This document shows, one piece after another, positions 62,501 to 64,000 of a stretch of 64,000 nt of DNA (position 1 is its first letter; each line of letters begins with the position of its first letter). The notes below the pieces were generated by a model. The model was not told the DNA's origin. It saw only the letters and a list, made by a program, of their open reading frames with translations, and did no database searches. Where the stretch lies: positions 1 through 64,000 of the forward strand of contig NZ_JAUSWH010000014.1 of NCBI RefSeq assembly GCF_030815125.1, in the 5' to 3' direction. The stretch is from Allorhizobium paknamense (lineage in GTDB: Bacteria; Pseudomonadota; Alphaproteobacteria; Rhizobiales; Rhizobiaceae). Both the position numbers and the translations under genes were made by a program.

Positions 62501-64000
62501 ACGCTGATGTCGCCGGAAACCGGCGATATCCAGATCCGCTCGCGCGAGCGCCTGAGCGATGACGACTGGACGCTGCATGCGGTCGCCCGCGCCCGCAAGC
62601 TGACGGCATCGGAAGAGACCGAGCTTCCGGCCTTCGCCCTGACGAAGGAGCCCGTGGTTCTGGATGCAGAGGCGGCCTACCGCACGGCGCTGAGCTTCGG
62701 CCTGACCTATGGCCCGCGCTTCCGCCTGCTCGACAAGGCCTTCCTGCATGGCGAGCGGCTCGTAGAGGTCTTCCTGCATCCGGCAGCCCCGCCCGGCCAT
62801 CCGCTGGTGGAATTCAACCTCAACCCGATGAGCGTCGATGCCGTGTTCCACGGGCTCGTGGCGCTGTTCGACCGTTTGAGCGGCGAGCGGGGCGGCGCGC
62901 CCTATATTCCGGTGCGCTTCGGCCGCGTCGTCAGCCGCAGCATGGGCGAGCCGGTGCATCGCGCCGTTATCGAAATCGAGCGGATCAGCCCCACCTCGAT
63001 CAAGGCACATTTCCATCTGTTCGGACAGGACGGAACACATCTTGCCTCGCTGAAGGAAAGCCGCTTCCGCCGCACCTATCTCAAGCAGCACAAGACGCTG
63101 GAAAGCCTTGCCTTCCACTACGAGGCCGTTCCAGTGACAGCGCTCGATGCGCGCCCGGCCGACGCCATGCGCCTGACGCTGTCCGCTCCGGAATGTTTCG
63201 GCGTCGCCCGCCAGGAGGCGGATAATGCGACGCTGCTGATTCAGGCCGCCACGCTCAGCGCCATTCACGGTCTAGCCGGGCTGTTGCAGAAGGACGGCAA
63301 GGTGCACTTTGCCGATCTTCCCGGACAGGAACGGCTGCGCGCCTTCCTGGCCAACAGTCTGCATCTTCTCGCCGATGCCGGTTTTGCCAGCTTCGAGAAT
63401 GGTCTCTGGTCCATCGATGCCGATGCGGGCCTGCCGCCGGTGGAAGAACTGTTACGGGAACTCTATCGCGATCATCCCGACCGCACGGTCGAGCTGGTGA
63501 TGATCAACGATGTCTTCCACGCCGTCGCAGACGCCATTGAAACCCAAGGCGAAGACCCGGATTTTCCGCTCTCCGAGGCAACCGTCGAGCATTTTGCGGT
63601 GCATGCGCCCCTGGCGCGGGCGCGCATCGACGCGCTGCTGGCAGCCCTGCAACAGGCCCTCGACGCCTTCGAGGCGGAGGAGCCCCCGCAGGTGCTGGAA
63701 CTGGGCGCCATTTCGGTGCATGTCAGCCGCAAGCTTTCGGAAGCGATCTGTCGCCAAGGCGGCATGCTGTCGATCTATGAGCCGGATGGCGGACGCCGTC
63801 GCAATCTTGAACTGGCCTTCGAGAACGATCCCGCCGTGCGGGTGCTGGGCGAGGCCGATCTCGACCGCCTGAACGGCATCGACCTCATCGTCAGCGGCAG
63901 TGAAGATCTGCGGGGATTGATCGAGGGCGACCAGCGCGTGCGGCTGGCCGCTGGAGCACTTGCCTCCGCCACCCGGCTTATAGCCGTGCAGCCCGCGCCG
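59585..64000 (+). CDS. type I polyketide/fatty-acid synthase, 5' part (cut by window edge)
   Basis: The open frame runs 1,472 codons to the window end without a stop. Domains in order: ketosynthase (about 1-430; DTACSSS with Cys171, EGHGTGT with His306, KSNIGH with His344), acyltransferase (about 520-810; GHSVGE with Ser615, YPFHHP at 716-721), and dehydratase (about 890-1170; HVVDGRAILPG with His920, and DAVFH with Asp1085). A C-methyltransferase-like region without its SAM motif begins near 1200-1370. The protein starts directly at the ketosynthase, with no loading module. An in-frame TGA at 59567 excludes an earlier start. RkpA-type synthases for rhizobial capsule lipids and the A. vitis synthases tied to plant necrosis are plausible relatives. 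The product is unknown. Confidence 0.93.
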   Translation, partial: MTVEIIGRACAAPGAGSPEELFELLKARACTVTTMPRDRWDIARYWHPEIGTPGKYYTFAAGILDGIYDFDPGLFGMSRREASFMDPQQRILLELTWRALEDANIPVASLQGENVAVYVGASNIDHANLAAEDPAGPGPHFMTGNTLSVISNRISHVFGLNGPSLTVDTACSSSLVALDHAVRAINSGLVDTAIVAGVNVLVHPLPFVGFAQARMLSIDGLCKAYSNDGIGYVRAEGAAVLVLRASDKAAREKDRSHATILASGINAAGRTNGISLPSREAQAVLLRAVYDGNGLNPDSLAFIEGHGTGTKVGDPAEVWSLGTVIGQRRREPILVGSIKSNIGHSEPASGLLGVVKAMMALEQDYLPASLHCEELNDAIDFDGLNVRVAREPVTLSRGAERRLAGINSFGFGGANAHIVIADPLADAAPAAAAPGETVFLASAHTADSLKRLLSAYAQALETETDAARQASMLAAAAANRTPQRHRFVAKGSVESIRAAISERLQTGKTGGETGESLSRHGKLAYVFSGNGSQWAGMGLAAYRANAGFRASFDRVSELFKRHSAVDLAEALHDAALEEKLGDTQLAQPLLLAVQVALADVLTAGGLVPSATYGHSVGEVAAAYAAGALTLEDAVAVIAKRSLHQASLAGEGTMAAVKLGEKAAQELLAELGFTSLVVAAVNAPNSVTVSGDRQEITALREMLRKRKVPAQVLDINYPFHHPLIDKAKSAFFADAPQIAPRDGDIAFISTVTGGALEGHTLDADYWWRNVRQPVQFHAATEAAIALGCSVFLEISPRAILGSYVADSAQQVSAPISVVPTLNKEEVPEGVDPVAQSLARAIAHGAELREAAVFGARRAEIALPGLPLEKSTIKPDPTSDRADLYGRFGDNTYRLNGWRVDLQAPHWKNHLDAKLFPDLAEHVVDGRAILPGSGFLEIALSAARAYYATDALEIANVEILRPLELSDSRMVELSTLMSPETGDIQIRSRERLSDDDWTLHAVARARKLTASEETELPAFALTKEPVVLDAEAAYRTALSFGLTYGPRFRLLDKAFLHGERLVEVFLHPAAPPGHPLVEFNLNPMSVDAVFHGLVALFDRLSGERGGAPYIPVRFGRVVSRSMGEPVHRAVIEIERISPTSIKAHFHLFGQDGTHLASLKESRFRRTYLKQHKTLESLAFHYEAVPVTALDARPADAMRLTLSAPECFGVARQEADNATLLIQAATLSAIHGLAGLLQKDGKVHFADLPGQERLRAFLANSLHLLADAGFASFENGLWSIDADAGLPPVEELLRELYRDHPDRTVELVMINDVFHAVADAIETQGEDPDFPLSEATVEHFAVHAPLARARIDALLAALQQALDAFEAEEPPQVLELGAISVHVSRKLSEAICRQGGMLSIYEPDGGRRRNLELAFENDPAVRVLGEADLDRLNGIDLIVSGSEDLRGLIEGDQRVRLAAGALASATRLIAVQPAP

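Overview
The window looks like a chromosomal segment of an alphaproteobacterium of the Rhizobiaceae (Agrobacterium/Allorhizobium/Rhizobium type). Support comes from a SAM-II riboswitch ahead of metA, a probable ybhL leader, a perfect full CtrA box upstream of ftsK, an IalB-family protein, DUF2794, a PutR/PutA divergon, and many copies of rhizobial intergenic mosaic elements. Most of it is housekeeping DNA with tightly packed genes. The accessory parts are a self-contained chemosensory operon and, at the right edge, the first 1,472 codons of a type I polyketide/fatty-acid synthase. The assignment to family is an inference from gene content, not from a search.

Layout. 1-11.4 kb: an OGT/SPINDLY-like glycosyltransferase, leuC, an aldo/keto reductase, a YkuD L,D-transpeptidase, an OmpR-type response regulator paired with a stand-alone cyclic-nucleotide-binding protein, xthA, lolA and ftsK. 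11.5-21.7 kb (all minus strand): a soluble MCP-like protein, a ParA-like ATPase, and the tightly coupled operon STAS-cheY-cheA-cheW-mcp-cheW-cheR-cheB. 22.2-36.7 kb: putR/putA, a HI0933-type flavoprotein, DUF2794, a GNAT acetyltransferase, a BI-1 family membrane protein, the ybbA-ybbP ABC exporter genes divergent from tesA, thpR, a pterin dehydratase, a YkvA-like protein and an IalB protein. 36.9-47.6 kb: leuB, a PAP2 phosphatase, an MHS transporter with a large periplasmic insert, asd, a lytic transglycosylase, a 53-residue acidic protein, the Trm112/LON-domain/thioredoxin group, a YbaK-type deacylase and tRNA-Gly(GCC). 47.6-59.3 kb: a transposase remnant, an MFS transporter with galM, metA with its SAM-II aptamer, rpmF, a GST, mtgA, ispA, a LysE-type exporter, an OmpA-type lipoprotein, ispG and another MFS transporter. 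59.6-64.0 kb: the synthase, cut by the window edge.

How genes work together. leuC and leuB belong to leucine synthesis (leuD is not in the window). asd and metA feed the aspartate family and methionine. ispG and ispA are two steps of isoprenoid synthesis. mtgA, the lytic transglycosylase and the L,D-transpeptidase act on peptidoglycan. lolA, the OmpA lipoprotein and perhaps the PAP2 protein act at the envelope. The che operon encodes a complete adaptation and signalling set (CheA, CheY, two CheW, CheR, CheB, one membrane receptor) but no CheD or CheZ and no flagellar genes nearby.

The most unusual signal is in the spaces between genes. At least three mosaic repeat families plus a 142-nt palindrome occur about twenty times. 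In about seven genes (AKR, lolA, the 53-residue gene, metA, the lytic transglycosylase, GST and the second MFS gene) the stop codon lies in, or shares bases with, the edge of such an element.
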